Below are positions 12,094-23,611 of a DNA stretch of 64,000 nt, one piece after another (position 1 is the stretch's first letter; the number at the start of each line of letters is the position of its first letter). Source of the stretch: Maea johnstoni (taxonomy: Eukaryota > Annelida > Polychaeta > Spionida > Magelonidae). The stretch is from the NCBI GenBank assembly GCA_963942565.1, contig OZ012690.1, positions 14,199,418-14,263,417 on the forward strand. Direction: 5' to 3'. Both the position numbers and the translations under genes were made by a program. The notes beneath the pieces are model-generated. The model made no database searches and was not told where the DNA came from. It saw nothing but the letters and a program-made list of their open reading frames with translations.

Positions 12094-12403
12094 ATGGAGG
12101 ACCAACTGGAAGATACTGCGCAGCATCTTGGAAAACTCGACACTGACGAAGGAACTAGGGCAGAATGGAACTCTTGTGTTATGGAATTCATAAGTAAGAT
12201 GTTTAGCACAGTGTACGATTTCAACAGCGAACAGCAGATGGAAATGGTTGCAGAATCACGACATAGATCCTACCCAAATCTAAAGGATGGTGACGCTCTT
12301 CGTGTCGCTCCATTACCAGTGTGGACTGATTTCATACCTGAGGAACCCCGCCCTATGAAACAGGTTCTCGAGATACTGGACGAACAAGTGAACAAGAACA
12401 ACG
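12094..12403 (+). pseudogene. Copy A exon 1
   Basis: Reads [20 protein letters not shown] and continues to [17 protein letters not shown], closely matching exon 1 of the other copies. It ends ...AACG before GCAAGTA, the same GC-type donor. The ancestral start codon has become AAG at 12076-12078. Confidence 0.8.
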
Positions 12404-12438
12404 GCAAGTATAGATTTCAATATAAAATAGCATTTTTA

Positions 12439-12708
<270 letters not shown>

Positions 12709-13288
12709 AAATTATAAGACAGTAAGCCCTATCCTTTGCAAAGGGTAAACTCCGTTGCCACACCTATGTCCCTATTTCTGAGTGGAACGTTTGGTGGACG
12801 AGTGTGTCTACATGGTTCTTAGCGTAAGCAAATTTCAAAGCATTTAACAAAAAGGTGCGTTTGATGCTGATTTCTCAACCTCGAGCGCGGCCGGGTTTGG
12901 TATGACCACCCGGCGATAGATGGTACTACTGATATCAAACTTCTGCTTCCACAGTGGAGTTGCACTGCACGGACTTAGTTGGTTGTACGATGGCAGAAGT
13001 GCGCTGACTGTAGTAGCGTAGCCACCCAGGGTGATCAACAGGAAATAAAAGGCATGTACCGAAAGGGTTGAGGCGGATTGGAGACCCTGGGCATTGCGTT
13101 CATGGGTGCTTAGAGCGTATGCATTCGAGTGCATTACAGATTTCCACTTTTTTTGCATTATTTCATGTTATTTCATTCAATTAGATTCAAATGATTCTAT
13201 AACACCACTGGCATATAGTGAATGAGCATTAAGGCGGGCAAAGAGCCTGAAATACTCCTAACTTTCGCTTTCAAATGATCTGTTTCAG
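12709..13288. other. Copy A intron 1 remainder
   Basis: Intron sequence of higher GC than its surroundings (12840-13130). A 104-codon minus-strand ORF at 12844-13158 matches nothing I recognise. This intron is only 885 bp, against 6.0 and 9.4 kb in copies B and C, which each gained a foldback element. Confidence 0.4.
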
Positions 13289-13414
13289 GCTCACTTGATG
13301 CATCTGGAAGTTTAATGCGATTTATGCCACAGAGTGGACAATACGCCTCATGTTTGGGAAATTTCCTTGCATGCGTATTGAATACGTATTCAGCAGTAAA
13401 TCATGGATGTCAAG
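13289..13414 (+). pseudogene. Copy A exon 2
   Basis: 126 bp, the same length as exon 2 in copies B and C, flanked by 'tgtttcag' and 'gtatgaat'. Reads GSLDASGSLMRFMPQSGQY and on to CQ, intact in frame. The segment corresponds to the conserved SG..M..MPQSGQYASCLG region of the family. Confidence 0.85.
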
Positions 13415-13460
13415 GTATGAATGTTTCCTTATATATCTTTAAACAAGTATATAGTACATG

Positions 13461-13464
<4 letters not shown>

Positions 13465-13549
<85 letters not shown>

Positions 13550-13569
13550 ATACATATATATATTTGTAT

Positions 13570-13649
<80 letters not shown>
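13465..13649. repeat. (TA)n array 5' of Penelope-like element
   Basis: Pure TA dinucleotide with a small 'tttgtatacatat' island in the middle. It ends where the Penelope-like element begins. Confidence 0.98.
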
Positions 13650-13653
<4 letters not shown>

Positions 13654-13748
13654 ATTTTCAATTGTCAATTTGGATACTTCATCCTTTACCTCATGCCTAA
13701 AACATCTTGTCATTTGTTGGTATATTTCAATCCCACACTGGTTTTGAA

Positions 13749-16607
13749 ATGGAATCACTTATTTCACTGGTTTTTAAATTATTCCAGCTCACACCTTATG
13801 TGTTACTTGCCTTGAATATTGTTTCTTGTTTTCTGTTCCTCATTGTTCACATTGCTCATGAAATCATTGTTTGCGAGCCATTAGGGTGTCTAATGTGCTA
13901 TTACTCCACCCATGTTAAATACTGTTTATGTACACTGTGTTTTTATTACCTGATACTACAGGTAACCTTCTACCTATTATGTGAACCACACAATAGCCTT
14001 TTGTATGTATCTACCACTTTGAGTTTTGTTTTCAAAATCTGCTACTGCCTAATAAGGCTTTATTTTGTATCTACTGCTTCACTTAATCTCATTATGGGAC
14101 CAGTCCTTTACATACAAGTGTCAATTTGGACATTACTTAGTCTTTGTATAACTTCCCACATTGCCAAACTACAGAATTCCACCCACATTCCACTGTGGTT
14201 CAACACTTATCCTGTTTTTCATAATAAAATATTTTATTCAATTTATTCATTTTCATGTGTCTTTAGTTGTACACACACACACTCAGATGTTATAGACTTT
14301 AACACCAACAACAATTCCAATGATAATAGTGACCACTTAGTGGTCAACCTCTCTGATTGTGAACTCACTGCACCTCAGAGGAGACTTCTCTCTAGAGGCC
14401 TCAAGTTCTGTCCGAATCCGGGCGAACCAGTTTTTAGAGAATACAAAGATGACCTGGATAGATTCCACCTTAGACTTAAAAGAGAACTACATTTTAATGT
14501 GGTAACCGATCCAGATTCTAGTCTGGACTCAGGCAGTGACCACTCTGTCAATCTGCCCACACCGAGGGTGGATCCTATGGAACCTTTCTCTCACCAAAAA
14601 TTCAAACTACCATCTGACTGGATACCACCTGTGGTGGCACCATTAGAATATTTTATACAACAAAATGAATTGACACTAAACAGAACTAAAACACCTAAAT
14701 TTCATCATCAAAATATATCTAAGGAAGAAAGACTAGCTTTTAAAGAACTCACTTCTAATAGCAGAATTACAGTCAAACCCGCAGATAAGGGGGGCGCAGT
14801 AGTGGTACTCAACACTATTGATTACATCAATGAAGGTCTTCGACAACTCAGCGATGACAATTTTTATATAGAAACTGACACTGACCTCACTACCCAACAC
14901 AAAACACTAATAAATAATAAAATCAAGGACATGTATGAGGACAAAGAAATTGACCTCAAATGCCATGACTACCTCATGGATTCAACAGGAAGGACATCCC
15001 TGTTTTACATGTTACCCAAGATACACAAAAGACTAGAAAATCCCCCGGGCAGACCTATAGTGTCTGGCAATGGATGTCCCACTGAGAAAATTTCTCAATT
15101 AGTGGATTTCTTTCTACAACCACATGTAAAAGCGTTACCCTCTTACATTAAGGACACCACACATTTCCTCAGAAAACTAAATCAACTAGGCAAACTGCCC
15201 AAAAATACCATTTTAGCCACCCTAGATGTGGCTAGTTTATACACCAACATCCCAAACGATGAAGGGTTAGAAGCAGCCAGACTAGCTCTATATAGAATGA
15301 GGGGAAGATTTTGCAATCCAACCAATCATAGTCTGTCCTCACTGCTCGAAATGGTGCTCACTATGAACAATTTTGATTTTGCCGGCAGACACTACCTTCA
15401 GGTAGGGGGCACGGCTATGGGAACCAAAGTAGCTCCCTCATTTGCCAACACATTTATGGGTTGGTTTGAAGACATCTATGTTTACACATACCACAAACAG
15501 CCACACATATGGGTGCGGTTCATAGACGACATCTTTGTTATCTGGCTAGGCAGTGAAGAAGAACTACACCAATTTGTGGAATATCTAAATAATTGCATAC
15601 CTTCTATCAAATTTGAGGCTGAAATTTCAACCACGTCTGTCAACTTTCTTGATGTCACAGTCTCCATCACAGAAAACAGGGACATAAAAACGGGCTTATA
15701 TACTAAACCCACGGATGCACATAACTACCTAAGTTATCAATCATGCCATCCACCCACTTGCAGAGATAGTATTCCATATAGCCAATTTCTAAGATTGCGC
15801 AGAATATGCAGTGAAAGCACAGACCTCATTTTAGAGGCCAAGAAAATGTCAAGTCATTTCCACAGAGCGGGATATCCCAAAAAACTAATACAAACGGCAT
15901 TTGATAAGACTTGGAAATTAAATAGAGAAGATTTATTAGAATATAAAGTAGCAGACGCAGAGAAAGAGAAAGAGAAAAACTTTTTTCTCATTACTACCTA
16001 CCATCCCAGTGGTAGTGTCCTGGACAAAATCATATCCAAGAATTGGGACCTCCTAGATAGGTCCAGTTCTACCAGACCCCTCTTGGAGTACCGTATTGTC
16101 AAGGGTTTCAGGAGACCCAAAAACTGTAGAGACACTCTCATACGAGCTAAGACATCCAACCCATGGGATGTCCAGATGGCCCCAAAACCGATAGAGCCAC
16201 AAAATGACCCAGACACAAGGGCTTGCAAAAGAAATAATTGCAAATACTGCAGTAAGATCATTTTGACTGGCAGACTCCACTGCCCATTGACTAATCAAAC
16301 TTATACCACAATTAGGAAATGCAATTGTGAAAGCAATAATCTTATTTATTGCATAACATGCAGTAAATGTGAGAAGATGTATGTGGGACAAACAAAACGA
16401 AATTTAAGGTCCAGAATGTGTGAACACTTCAGAAATGTCACACAAAACAACACTACAGTGCATAGTGTTGGAAGACACTTTAATGAACCGGGCCATAAAG
16501 GTATGGATGACATGAATGCATACGTCCTCCAGTTCGCAAAAGGACATCCAGACAGCGACAGATCACTGTCACATCGCCTCCAATTAGAACAGAATTGGAT
16601 TAGCTGA
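13749..16607 (+). CDS. PLE reverse transcriptase / GIY-YIG endonuclease
   Basis: A 952-residue frame from the first in-frame ATG. Residues 1-175 are hydrophobic and Cys-rich with several membrane-like stretches. The recognisable protein starts near [20 protein letters not shown] motifs follow in order: [51 protein letters not shown] and the catalytic FIDD at about 591-594. The C-terminal part has a Cys cluster (CKRNNCKYC) and a GIY-YIG nuclease with LIYCI near 865, YVG near 878 and [10 protein letters not shown]. This is the hallmark order of Penelope-like elements. The true start may lie near 14270 after splicing ('tgtctttag' precedes it), leaving the hydrophobic part untranslated. The frame is nearly complete. 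Confidence 0.85.
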   Translation: MESLISLVFKLFQLTPYVLLALNIVSCFLFLIVHIAHEIIVCEPLGCLMCYYSTHVKYCLCTLCFYYLILQVTFYLLCEPHNSLLYVSTTLSFVFKICYCLIRLYFVSTASLNLIMGPVLYIQVSIWTLLSLCITSHIAKLQNSTHIPLWFNTYPVFHNKIFYSIYSFSCVFSCTHTHSDVIDFNTNNNSNDNSDHLVVNLSDCELTAPQRRLLSRGLKFCPNPGEPVFREYKDDLDRFHLRLKRELHFNVVTDPDSSLDSGSDHSVNLPTPRVDPMEPFSHQKFKLPSDWIPPVVAPLEYFIQQNELTLNRTKTPKFHHQNISKEERLAFKELTSNSRITVKPADKGGAVVVLNTIDYINEGLRQLSDDNFYIETDTDLTTQHKTLINNKIKDMYEDKEIDLKCHDYLMDSTGRTSLFYMLPKIHKRLENPPGRPIVSGNGCPTEKISQLVDFFLQPHVKALPSYIKDTTHFLRKLNQLGKLPKNTILATLDVASLYTNIPNDEGLEAARLALYRMRGRFCNPTNHSLSSLLEMVLTMNNFDFAGRHYLQVGGTAMGTKVAPSFANTFMGWFEDIYVYTYHKQPHIWVRFIDDIFVIWLGSEEELHQFVEYLNNCIPSIKFEAEISTTSVNFLDVTVSITENRDIKTGLYTKPTDAHNYLSYQSCHPPTCRDSIPYSQFLRLRRICSESTDLILEAKKMSSHFHRAGYPKKLIQTAFDKTWKLNREDLLEYKVADAEKEKEKNFFLITTYHPSGSVLDKIISKNWDLLDRSSSTRPLLEYRIVKGFRRPKNCRDTLIRAKTSNPWDVQMAPKPIEPQNDPDTRACKRNNCKYCSKIILTGRLHCPLTNQTYTTIRKCNCESNNLIYCITCSKCEKMYVGQTKRNLRSRMCEHFRNVTQNNTTVHSVGRHFNEPGHKGMDDMNAYVLQFAKGHPDSDRSLSHRLQLEQNWIS

Positions 16608-17734
16608 CTGAGAACTAAAGTTCCAGACGGACTGAATGCATTCAATAACAAAATTAAAACATTGCGAAATTAACTTTAAACATATGTCCATTCAAATCCC
16701 TCTCCGCATGCATCATTCCCATATACACACATAACATTAGGAAGTTTTCTTTTATTAAATAGATCAAATGATTATCATTAATGGACCAATTTCTTGATCC
16801 AACTACAGGAAGACATTTTATTGAGTAGAACTTTACACATCTCTATCGTTTTGGGACAAATTCAAAACACACATTTCGTGTTTTATCATAGAATCACCAC
16901 TCCTTCTATCTAACATAAATAAAAACAACAGGATCCTACTCATCGGTTTCAATTCTTATTTATTTTTCCATAAATAATACAATGTGGTAACTACTATCTG
17001 TCTTCTTTATTGTTTTATATAGAAGTTTTGTCATCATTTTTCTTATCATCTTTATTACAGTTTTATATTTACACCACCAAAACTACATAATTCCATTGTC
17101 TTGGAAGTTTACATTAATTGTGAACACATAGACCGACTGGCAAACCCAATCAATACATGGTATCTTCATAACTATACCATTACACCATAGCCTAAAATAT
17201 TAGACTACGGCCGAGACACTTTGTCCAACCCATGCACTCCCTATTAGAAAAGGGAGGAGAACCGACTTCTGTACCAATGCCCCGTTATAAACTTTATTAG
17301 ATTTATTCTGGTGCAGAGTCGGGTCTCGTCCGGGGTATAAAAACCCTCTAATGTTCGCAGTTGTACCACGCAGCGGGAATATTACCTATATTTTAGCACT
17401 TCCAATGAGAGGATCTCATACATATGGGATCCGTTAGACCCCCATACACCATTACCAAGTCATGGAGTAGAGGGTCCCAACATCAAATACGCCTCTGATG
17501 AGTCTACGATAGACGAAACCGCTATCAGTGTCTATCTGGCACAATAAAGGGCGCCATTATTTGTTATGGCGTCCACCCTCGGTCGTTTCTATAGCGGCCG
17601 CGCTATACCGCATCCTGATTGGCTCATTGGAAGAACGCTCGCGTGAAGACTGACGTCATATCGTCAGTAGCGGTTAGGCAACGCGACTAACAGCACGACA
17701 TTTACTCCTCTCCACGGTTTTTGCCACGTTTTCA

Positions 17735-17736
<2 letters not shown>
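16608..17736 (+). other. PLE 3' region
   Basis: Non-coding tail after the PLE frame. The part from about 17200 is GC-richer and contains short hairpins (for example 'ggatc...gatcc' near 17413-17431 and 'ggcgccat...atggcgtcc' near 17550-17575) and the hammerhead-like core. I find no second copy of it 5' of the frame, so a complete terminal-repeat pair is not present in the window. Confidence 0.55.
17472..17520 (+). ncRNA. Hammerhead-ribozyme-like core in PLE 3' region
   Basis: CTGATGA (17495-17501) is followed by a perfect five-pair stem with a three-base loop (GTCTA-CGA-TAGAC, 17502-17514) and then GAAA (17515-17518). This is the invariant catalytic core plus stem II of a hammerhead ribozyme. 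Hammerheads are an established feature of Penelope-like element terminal repeats. An upstream GGGTC (17472-17476) could pair with the bases after GAAA for a very short stem III, but I could not find a convincing stem I. Candidate only. Confidence 0.45.

Positions 17737-17774
<38 letters not shown>
17737..17774. repeat. (TA)n array 3' of PLE
   Basis: Short pure TA tract marking the approximate 3' limit of the Penelope-like element. Confidence 0.95.
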
Positions 17775-17777
<3 letters not shown>

Positions 17778-17890
17778 GCGTAGCGTATCTCTGTGTGGAG
17801 AGTGGGGGATTGTCGCAATTTTGAAGTAGGTCAGGCGTCTTGAAACAGGTTGTGACGTCATGGACCATGCAACAGGCTGTGCACTGAACA

Positions 17891-18066
<176 letters not shown>

Positions 18067-18088
18067 CCTTTAATGCATATAGGTGCTG

Positions 18089-18288
18089 NNNNNNNNNNNN
18101 NNNNNNNNNNNNNNNNNNNNNNNNNNNNNNNNNNNNNNNNNNNNNNNNNNNNNNNNNNNNNNNNNNNNNNNNNNNNNNNNNNNNNNNNNNNNNNNNNNNN
18201 NNNNNNNNNNNNNNNNNNNNNNNNNNNNNNNNNNNNNNNNNNNNNNNNNNNNNNNNNNNNNNNNNNNNNNNNNNNNNNNNNNNNNNNN
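18089..18288. other. Assembly gap, exactly 200 N
   Basis: A run of N in intron 2 of copy A, placed inside TA-rich sequence. The 26 bases just before it repeat the bases before and into exon 3 at 18799-18824, which points to an unresolved or duplicated assembly at this spot. Confidence 1.
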
Positions 18289-18800
<512 letters not shown>

Positions 18801-18816
18801 CCTTTAATCTATATAG

Positions 18817-18980
18817 GTGCTGCTCGCGTTGAACAAAAACTAGTGCTTTGGTGTTCAGATATGGTTGGATTTCCATCATCATCCGCGGGGCTACGTAACA
18901 TCTGGGTGTTCCAGCGCCAATCTTATTGCGGTCATTACTGCCAGAGAATCCATGTCGCTGAAACCTAAGGAGTATGAAAG
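18817..18980 (+). pseudogene. Copy A exon 3 (one extra base)
   Basis: 164 bp against 163 in copies B and C. It reads ARVEQKLVLWCSDMVGFPSS, and after one inserted base near 18892 continues YVTSGCSSANLIAVITARES. The 3' donor 'gtatct' is kept. The inserted base disrupts the frame unless it is an assembly error. Confidence 0.8.
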
Positions 18981-19951
18981 GTATCTTGCTTTTATCATTT
19001 CCAAATTTCTTACTCCCGAAGATTTTTACAGGCCATAACATTGAACATCTTAGTGAGAAATCATGACCCCAAGGGCATTAGGCTCGTACAGCTAGAATTA
19101 TTTTCAATTATTTATAGCAAACCGGACCCTCGCCTTTGTTTTGACTGTGACGTGCGACCACTAAGGTGTGTCTTTGTACAACTGTATTTTGTTCCTAGCC
19201 CACATGGGATCAACGAGGCCTGTCCTTGCTAAACCACCACTGGGTTATGGGCTCCACACACACGATATCTCACTACAATTTTCAAATGTTATGGCCCGTA
19301 AAAATCTCTATCAGTAAAGAATAAAAAAAAAACTTTTTATTGGGCATAATCAATGACATCCCTAAGGTATCTTTGAACCTGTAGTGACCATAACTTGCGC
19401 AAGTAATGATATTATGTCATTAGAGTGAAAAGTTGTAAATATAGAAATCAAATAGAATATAGGTTGACTGAGGATGGTTGGCTATGATATTATCTACCTG
19501 ACAACACTCAGGAACCTGGAGATACTCCTCGTTCTATGATTATGCTACAGTGAGGTGTGTTTTTGGTCGGGCCTTATATCTAGCTTGCAATGGCACCCAT
19601 CACCTTACCTTGGATTCAAACAAAATGTTATTGTTAGTACATCCTACAAACATACATCAATTTATCTATAAAGAAAACTGTTTTCAAAGGCCAGACCCGT
19701 AAGCTAAACGAAATTAAAGAATTAAAGGATTAAAGTGAGAGGTTATGTTAGATTCAGATCAGATATCTGTAGACTTTTATATCCTTCACCTAGTTGCAAC
19801 CATAGTCCAAAACCATTTGATCAAGACTTAAAATGAGTACTGATAAGGGGATATGATATTGATGATTATACTAAAAGACAAAATGCATGCTGCTGGCAGA
19901 TTAACTTTGATAAAACTGCATATATATGCATTTGTTTTGATGTTCTTTCAG

Positions 19952-20109
19952 GGCAGTGATCTATGTGACAGAACTTACTCATTGTTCTGTACAAAAGTGT
20001 ATTCGTATGGCTGGACTAGGGGATTGCATTGTCAGAAATATCAAAACAGATGCACTAGGAAGGGATGGATGTGGATGACCTTGAGAGAAGTGTGTTACAG
20101 GACAAAGAG
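19952..20109 (+). pseudogene. Copy A exon 4 (one extra base)
   Basis: 158 bp against 157 in copy B. Preceded by 'tgttctttcag', it reads AVIYVTELTHCSVQKCIRMA with the conserved His of TELTH. One inserted G near 20064 shifts the frame before MDVDDLERSVLQDKE. Confidence 0.8.
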
Positions 20110-20285
20110 GTAATGACAACGGGTAACATAGACTGTAAAAAGCTCCCAGAATTGAATAGCCGATAGCAATCTCTATCTCTATCCCGTTATGTTGGATATT
20201 CGGTGTTGCTTTCCCGTTGCTTGATACTCTAGTTTTATTCTATGGCAATAGATGGCTCATGTGTTAACGTAATAAAAATGGCTAG
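20035..20285 (+). repeat. Intragenic duplication, unit 1 (exon 4 end plus intron)
   Basis: The 3' part of exon 4 and about 175 bp of following intron reappear, diverged, at 20412-20899 and 24138-24165. Shared landmarks are 'gactgtaaaaag', 'ctctatctctat', 'ttggatatt' and 'ttgatact.tagtt'. Unit 1 also contains the uninterrupted junction 'tatggcaatagatggctc', the site that is split by the Ngaro-like element in unit 2. Confidence 0.75.
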
Positions 20286-20411
20286 TAAGACCAGTTATAG
20301 TATAAAACCAGCCCTGTACTATTTTAGTGCCTCACCCGGTCTATTGAAAAAAGCTGTCATTCTATGACTATTAGCCTAACTGGGTAATTGCCTGTTATTT
20401 CAAGTTCATCA

Positions 20412-20492
20412 AAGTCAGAAATAACAAAACAGATGCACTTAGAAGGATAGATGTTGATGACCTGGAAAGAAACTGTTTTACAGGACAAAGAG
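20412..20492 (+). pseudogene. Duplicate partial exon 4
   Basis: A degenerate second copy of the 3' half of exon 4 (GTCAGAAATAACAAAACAGA and on to GACAAAGAG) followed by a GT donor-like site. It lacks the 5' half and an acceptor, so it cannot be a usable exon. Confidence 0.7.
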
Positions 20493-20600
20493 GTATTGGC
20501 ATCGTTTAAGATTGACTGTAAAAAGGTCCCGGTATTGTGCCACACACGGATCGCAATCATTGCAGGTGTCTTGCTATCCCATAAAGAGGAGAGAGATAAA

Positions 20601-20821
20601 GATAGAACTTTTTTTTAATCTTTGAAAACTTTTTTATTCAACCGCATGGAAAAGACAGACAAGGTACACGACAGATTGTGAAATCCTTGTATATGGAGGC
20701 GCAGCTCCGATGTAAAAATGCATTAGCGATGAACAGTTTGTATACATATCATAAAGCTATTATTTTTAAAAGGCTTAAGTTATATTGTTGTACAGAAGTA
20801 TATTGTATATAGATAGAACTT
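20601..20821 (-). mobile_element. Small retroposon-like insertion with 10-bp TSD
   Basis: The direct repeat 'gatagaactt' occurs at 20601-20610 and 20812-20821 and brackets about 201 bp that begin with a T-run. That fits a short non-coding retroposon (SINE-like) inserted with its A-tail pointing left. The first intragenic duplication unit lacks this insert. No tRNA-type promoter boxes were recognised, so the class is uncertain. Confidence 0.45.
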
Positions 20822-20899
20822 CGCCATCTCTATCTCTATACCATTTCTTTGGATATTGGCTTTTGTTATCTTGTTACTTGATACTTTAGTTCCATTTTT

Positions 20900-21186
20900 G
20901 AGGAATGGGGTGCATTCCGCAGCATTGGGTAGCGGAACGGCAGCTCTTAGGCGCACACAAGGCAACACTGTTGCCTTGTTGCGTCTGCTGAACACAACCT
21001 TGATGGTTGGCATTGACGTGAGCGCTCGCTGGCTCCACGGGGTTCAGGTTGGCACAACAGCGGCCGTTCGTGCATGCTTGGCTGCACCAATCAGTGCTGT
21101 TTGTTTCCCGCTGCTGTAGCACGAGGCAACTACTCACTGTGGTTGTGGAGAGACTTTGGTGTGCCCCCTCGCTCACTACAGCATTT
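20900..21186 (+). repeat. Split direct repeat A1
   Basis: Begins GAGGAATGGGGTGCATTCC directly after a TTT. Differs from A2 by about a one-base indel. Confidence 0.85.
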
Positions 21187-21230
21187 CTACTCGACTGCAC
21201 GGACTATTCAGCAGCTTTTCAACACAGACA

Positions 21231-22649
21231 ATGCCACGCCATTGCAGATCATGTGGGTCTAGCCATGAAAAACCCACAGGAAAGCATTGCAGACGTCAGG
21301 CATCACTTCCTGACAGCGTGCAGGATACAGATCAAGTGGGCGATAAAGGGGAAGTGTTGTCCTTGTTGCAGACAATGCAATCACAAATGATGAACATGCA
21401 ACAGCGACTGGAGGCTGTAGAGGGATCAGGAGAAGGGGCAACACCACAACAACGATCTCCAGGACCTGAAAGAATCCCAGATGATAACTTAAGACACACG
21501 CCCACCTCTGTCAGGGCAAACAGAGCAACAATGGAGGCTGTTAATGACAGACTGGCGGAGATGGGCCTGGAGGAGCAATGGCAGGATGCGGCCCAGACAA
21601 TGGCTGCATGGAGGCAGGGAGCAAGGAAATCTGGAGCCATCACAAAAGATCTTCGTCTACTGGCCCTTTCGGCAAGCCAGAGAAGAGGGAACGCTTTCCG
21701 ACCAGGCACCATACGCAATCGTCGCGATCACTGGCGCATTTACCTGGGTTTCTGCAAAACATATGGCTTACGCGACGTGCCTGCTTCAGCCGATGTCCTG
21801 TGCCTGTTTATCGAATTTCTACTCCGCTCCCTGCGCTCGCCTAAGTCTGTGGCCAATGCTGTGGCTAGTGTCAGGCATCTACACCTTGAGCTGGGTGCCC
21901 CCCTTGACGTTTTCGGTTCCTACGATGTTCGTCGCGCGCTTAGAGCATTGCCACTTACGGTCAGACACATCCCCCAACCAGCCGCGCCCATGACAGCCAG
22001 CGTTTTGCGCCGCATAGTTTCGTTCTGCCTGCCTTTTGGCCAGCGTGGCAAAACTTTCACCGCCCTTTGCTTAGTGGCTTTCTACTCACTTGCTCGCCTT
22101 TCCTCACTTCTGCCAACGGGCCCCGGTTTTGATGCTTCCCGGCTACCCACCTTCCGGGATCTGACCTCTGCGCGGCCTGGTTTCTCACTCCACATCAAGT
22201 TCGCGAAGAATGCCCAGGCGGCGGCTCAGGGTTTTTCTGTGCCCCTGTTGCCGGCTGCAGATCCTCTTCTGTGCCCGGTCAGAGCCCTGAACAGCATGCG
22301 GAGTGCTTGGGCACTTCCAGGCCCAGGCTCTCCCCTTTTCCTCTGGTCCCAGGATGGGGCGGTGTCCCGTGGCACCAGGCTCCTCCCTCTCACCATGCCG
22401 GTGGCCAGGGCTTTTCTGCGGCGGGTTCTTACAGGTTTGGGCCTCCCTCCGACTGCTTTCACCTTCCATTCCTTCAGGAGGGGGGGATGCACCGCGGCGG
22501 CGCAGGGGGGTGCTGCCGTCAGTGACCTTCAGGCGTTGGGACACTGGCAGAGCGACGCTGTGCGGGCTTATTTTTCACCACTGCCATCGCAGCTGAGGGC
22601 TGCCAGGGCACTCCTGGAGTCGACACAGGCTGCGCCAGCTGACGAGTAG
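21231..22649 (+). CDS. Tyrosine recombinase of Ngaro-like element
   Basis: A 472-residue frame from ATG 21231, about 45 bp after repeat A1. The N-terminus has a Cys/His cluster (C-x2-C-x3-H, then a Cys at residue 20) that resembles a gag-type zinc knuckle, followed by a Gln/Met-rich coiled-coil-like stretch. From about residue 150 it reads as a tyrosine recombinase: an N-terminal DNA-binding part, the first catalytic Arg in YSLARLSS, then HSFR (413-416), LGHW and the nucleophile Tyr near 447 in RAYFS. The full R-H-R-H/W-Y set is present, so the enzyme looks whole. These enzymes join circular DNA intermediates into the genome by a strand exchange that leaves no target duplication. Confidence 0.85.
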   Translation: MPRHCRSCGSSHEKPTGKHCRRQASLPDSVQDTDQVGDKGEVLSLLQTMQSQMMNMQQRLEAVEGSGEGATPQQRSPGPERIPDDNLRHTPTSVRANRATMEAVNDRLAEMGLEEQWQDAAQTMAAWRQGARKSGAITKDLRLLALSASQRRGNAFRPGTIRNRRDHWRIYLGFCKTYGLRDVPASADVLCLFIEFLLRSLRSPKSVANAVASVRHLHLELGAPLDVFGSYDVRRALRALPLTVRHIPQPAAPMTASVLRRIVSFCLPFGQRGKTFTALCLVAFYSLARLSSLLPTGPGFDASRLPTFRDLTSARPGFSLHIKFAKNAQAAAQGFSVPLLPAADPLLCPVRALNSMRSAWALPGPGSPLFLWSQDGAVSRGTRLLPLTMPVARAFLRRVLTGLGLPPTAFTFHSFRRGGCTAAAQGGAAVSDLQALGHWQSDAVRAYFSPLPSQLRAARALLESTQAAPADE

Positions 22650-22729
22650 TCCCCCTCGGGAGCGCAGCGACTACCAACACACCCACCGTTCTTCCTCCCC
22701 CTCAACTAGTTTGGCCAGAATTAACATTT

Positions 22730-23255
22730 GGCCCGCTTAACCCACACAGGGGAAAACCACCCACACTCCCTGCTCTGCTCTGACCTACTCTGCCCTGCTC
22801 TGCCCCGCACCGCACTCTCAGTGGCCCCCTTAACCCACACAGGGGAAAACCACCCACACTCCCTGCTCTGCTCTGACCTACTCTGCCCTGCTCTGCCCCG
22901 CACCGCACTCTCAGTGGCCCCCTTAACCCACACAGGGGAACACCACACACACTCCCCGCTCTGCTGTGACTTGCTCTGCCCTGCACTGCACTGGGGTACT
23001 CTGCTTCACTATGCTAAGTTGATACATTGTATCCATCTCATTGTACTGGACAACACCTCTGCGCTCCGGCTTAATCTAACGTTTGGATACTTTGTAACTC
23101 TGGTAAACATTGGATTTACTGACCATTAGGGTCATCGAACCTTGTTATTGTTCAGCCAGCAGACCTGTTCAGGCTCCGTCGACATTTGTTTTATGTAAGC
23201 ATTAGTGTTAATAAATTTTCTGCCCCATCCTCGACGTTACGCGTTTTTAATGTTT
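22730..23255 (+). repeat. Split direct repeat B1
   Basis: Starts GGCCCGCTTAACCCACACAG and ends ACGCGTTTTTAATGTTT, abutting A2. It includes the 93-bp tandem array. Confidence 0.85.
22737..23005 (+). repeat. 93-bp tandem repeat, about 2.8 units, inside B1
   Basis: Units start at 22737, 22830 and 22923 with TTAACCCACACAGGGGAA and contain CTGCTCTG/CTGCCCTG runs. The same array recurs in B2 (from about 23619). Open frames through it on both strands are repeat artefacts. Confidence 0.9.
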
Positions 23256-23543
23256 GAGGAATGGGGTGCATTCCGCAGCATTGGGTAGCGGAACGGCAGC
23301 TCTTAGGCGCACACAAGGCAACACTGTTGCCTTGTTGCGTCTGCTGAACACAACCTTGATGGTTGGCATTGACGTGAGCGCTCGCTGGCTCCACGGGGTT
23401 CAGGTTGGCACACACAGCGGCCGTTCGTGCATGCTTGGCTGCACCAATCAGTGCTGTTTGTTTCCCGCTGCTGTAGCACGAGGCAACTACTCACTGTGGT
23501 TGTGGAGAGACTTTGGTGTGCCCCCTCGCTCACTACAGCATTT
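23256..23543 (+). repeat. Split direct repeat A2
   Basis: Second copy of A, joined to the end of B1 through a TTT trinucleotide, as at the left edge of the element. Confidence 0.85.
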
Positions 23544-23611
23544 CCCACCCAACCGCCCTTTGGAACAGCACTTCCCACTCCCCTCCTGCATCAGGTCAGT
23601 CACACTACTCT

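Larger units (their letters stand above)
13650..17736 (+). mobile_element. Penelope-like element (PLE) with GIY-YIG endonuclease
   Basis: Lies in copy A intron 2, sense to the gene, bracketed by (TA)n arrays at 13465-13649 and 17737-17774. Parts in order: a long open frame with reverse transcriptase and GIY-YIG endonuclease domains, a 3' region of about 1.1 kb, and within it a hammerhead-ribozyme-like core near 17495-17518. That combination is specific to endonuclease-bearing PLEs. Boundaries are taken from the TA arrays and are approximate. It looks nearly whole, with about one break near the 3' end of the frame, so it is probably a fairly young insertion. Confidence 0.8.

Noticed and set aside
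12844-13158. Minus-strand 104-codon ORF in copy A intron 1
   Set aside because: No family motif, and it lies in an intron of a recognisable gene.
17413-17431. GGATC...GATCC hairpin as a second ribozyme part
   Set aside because: Simple short palindrome without the conserved hammerhead core bases next to it.
22737-23005. CRISPR-like regular repeats
   Set aside because: Units are contiguous 93-bp tandem repeats without unique spacers, in animal DNA.
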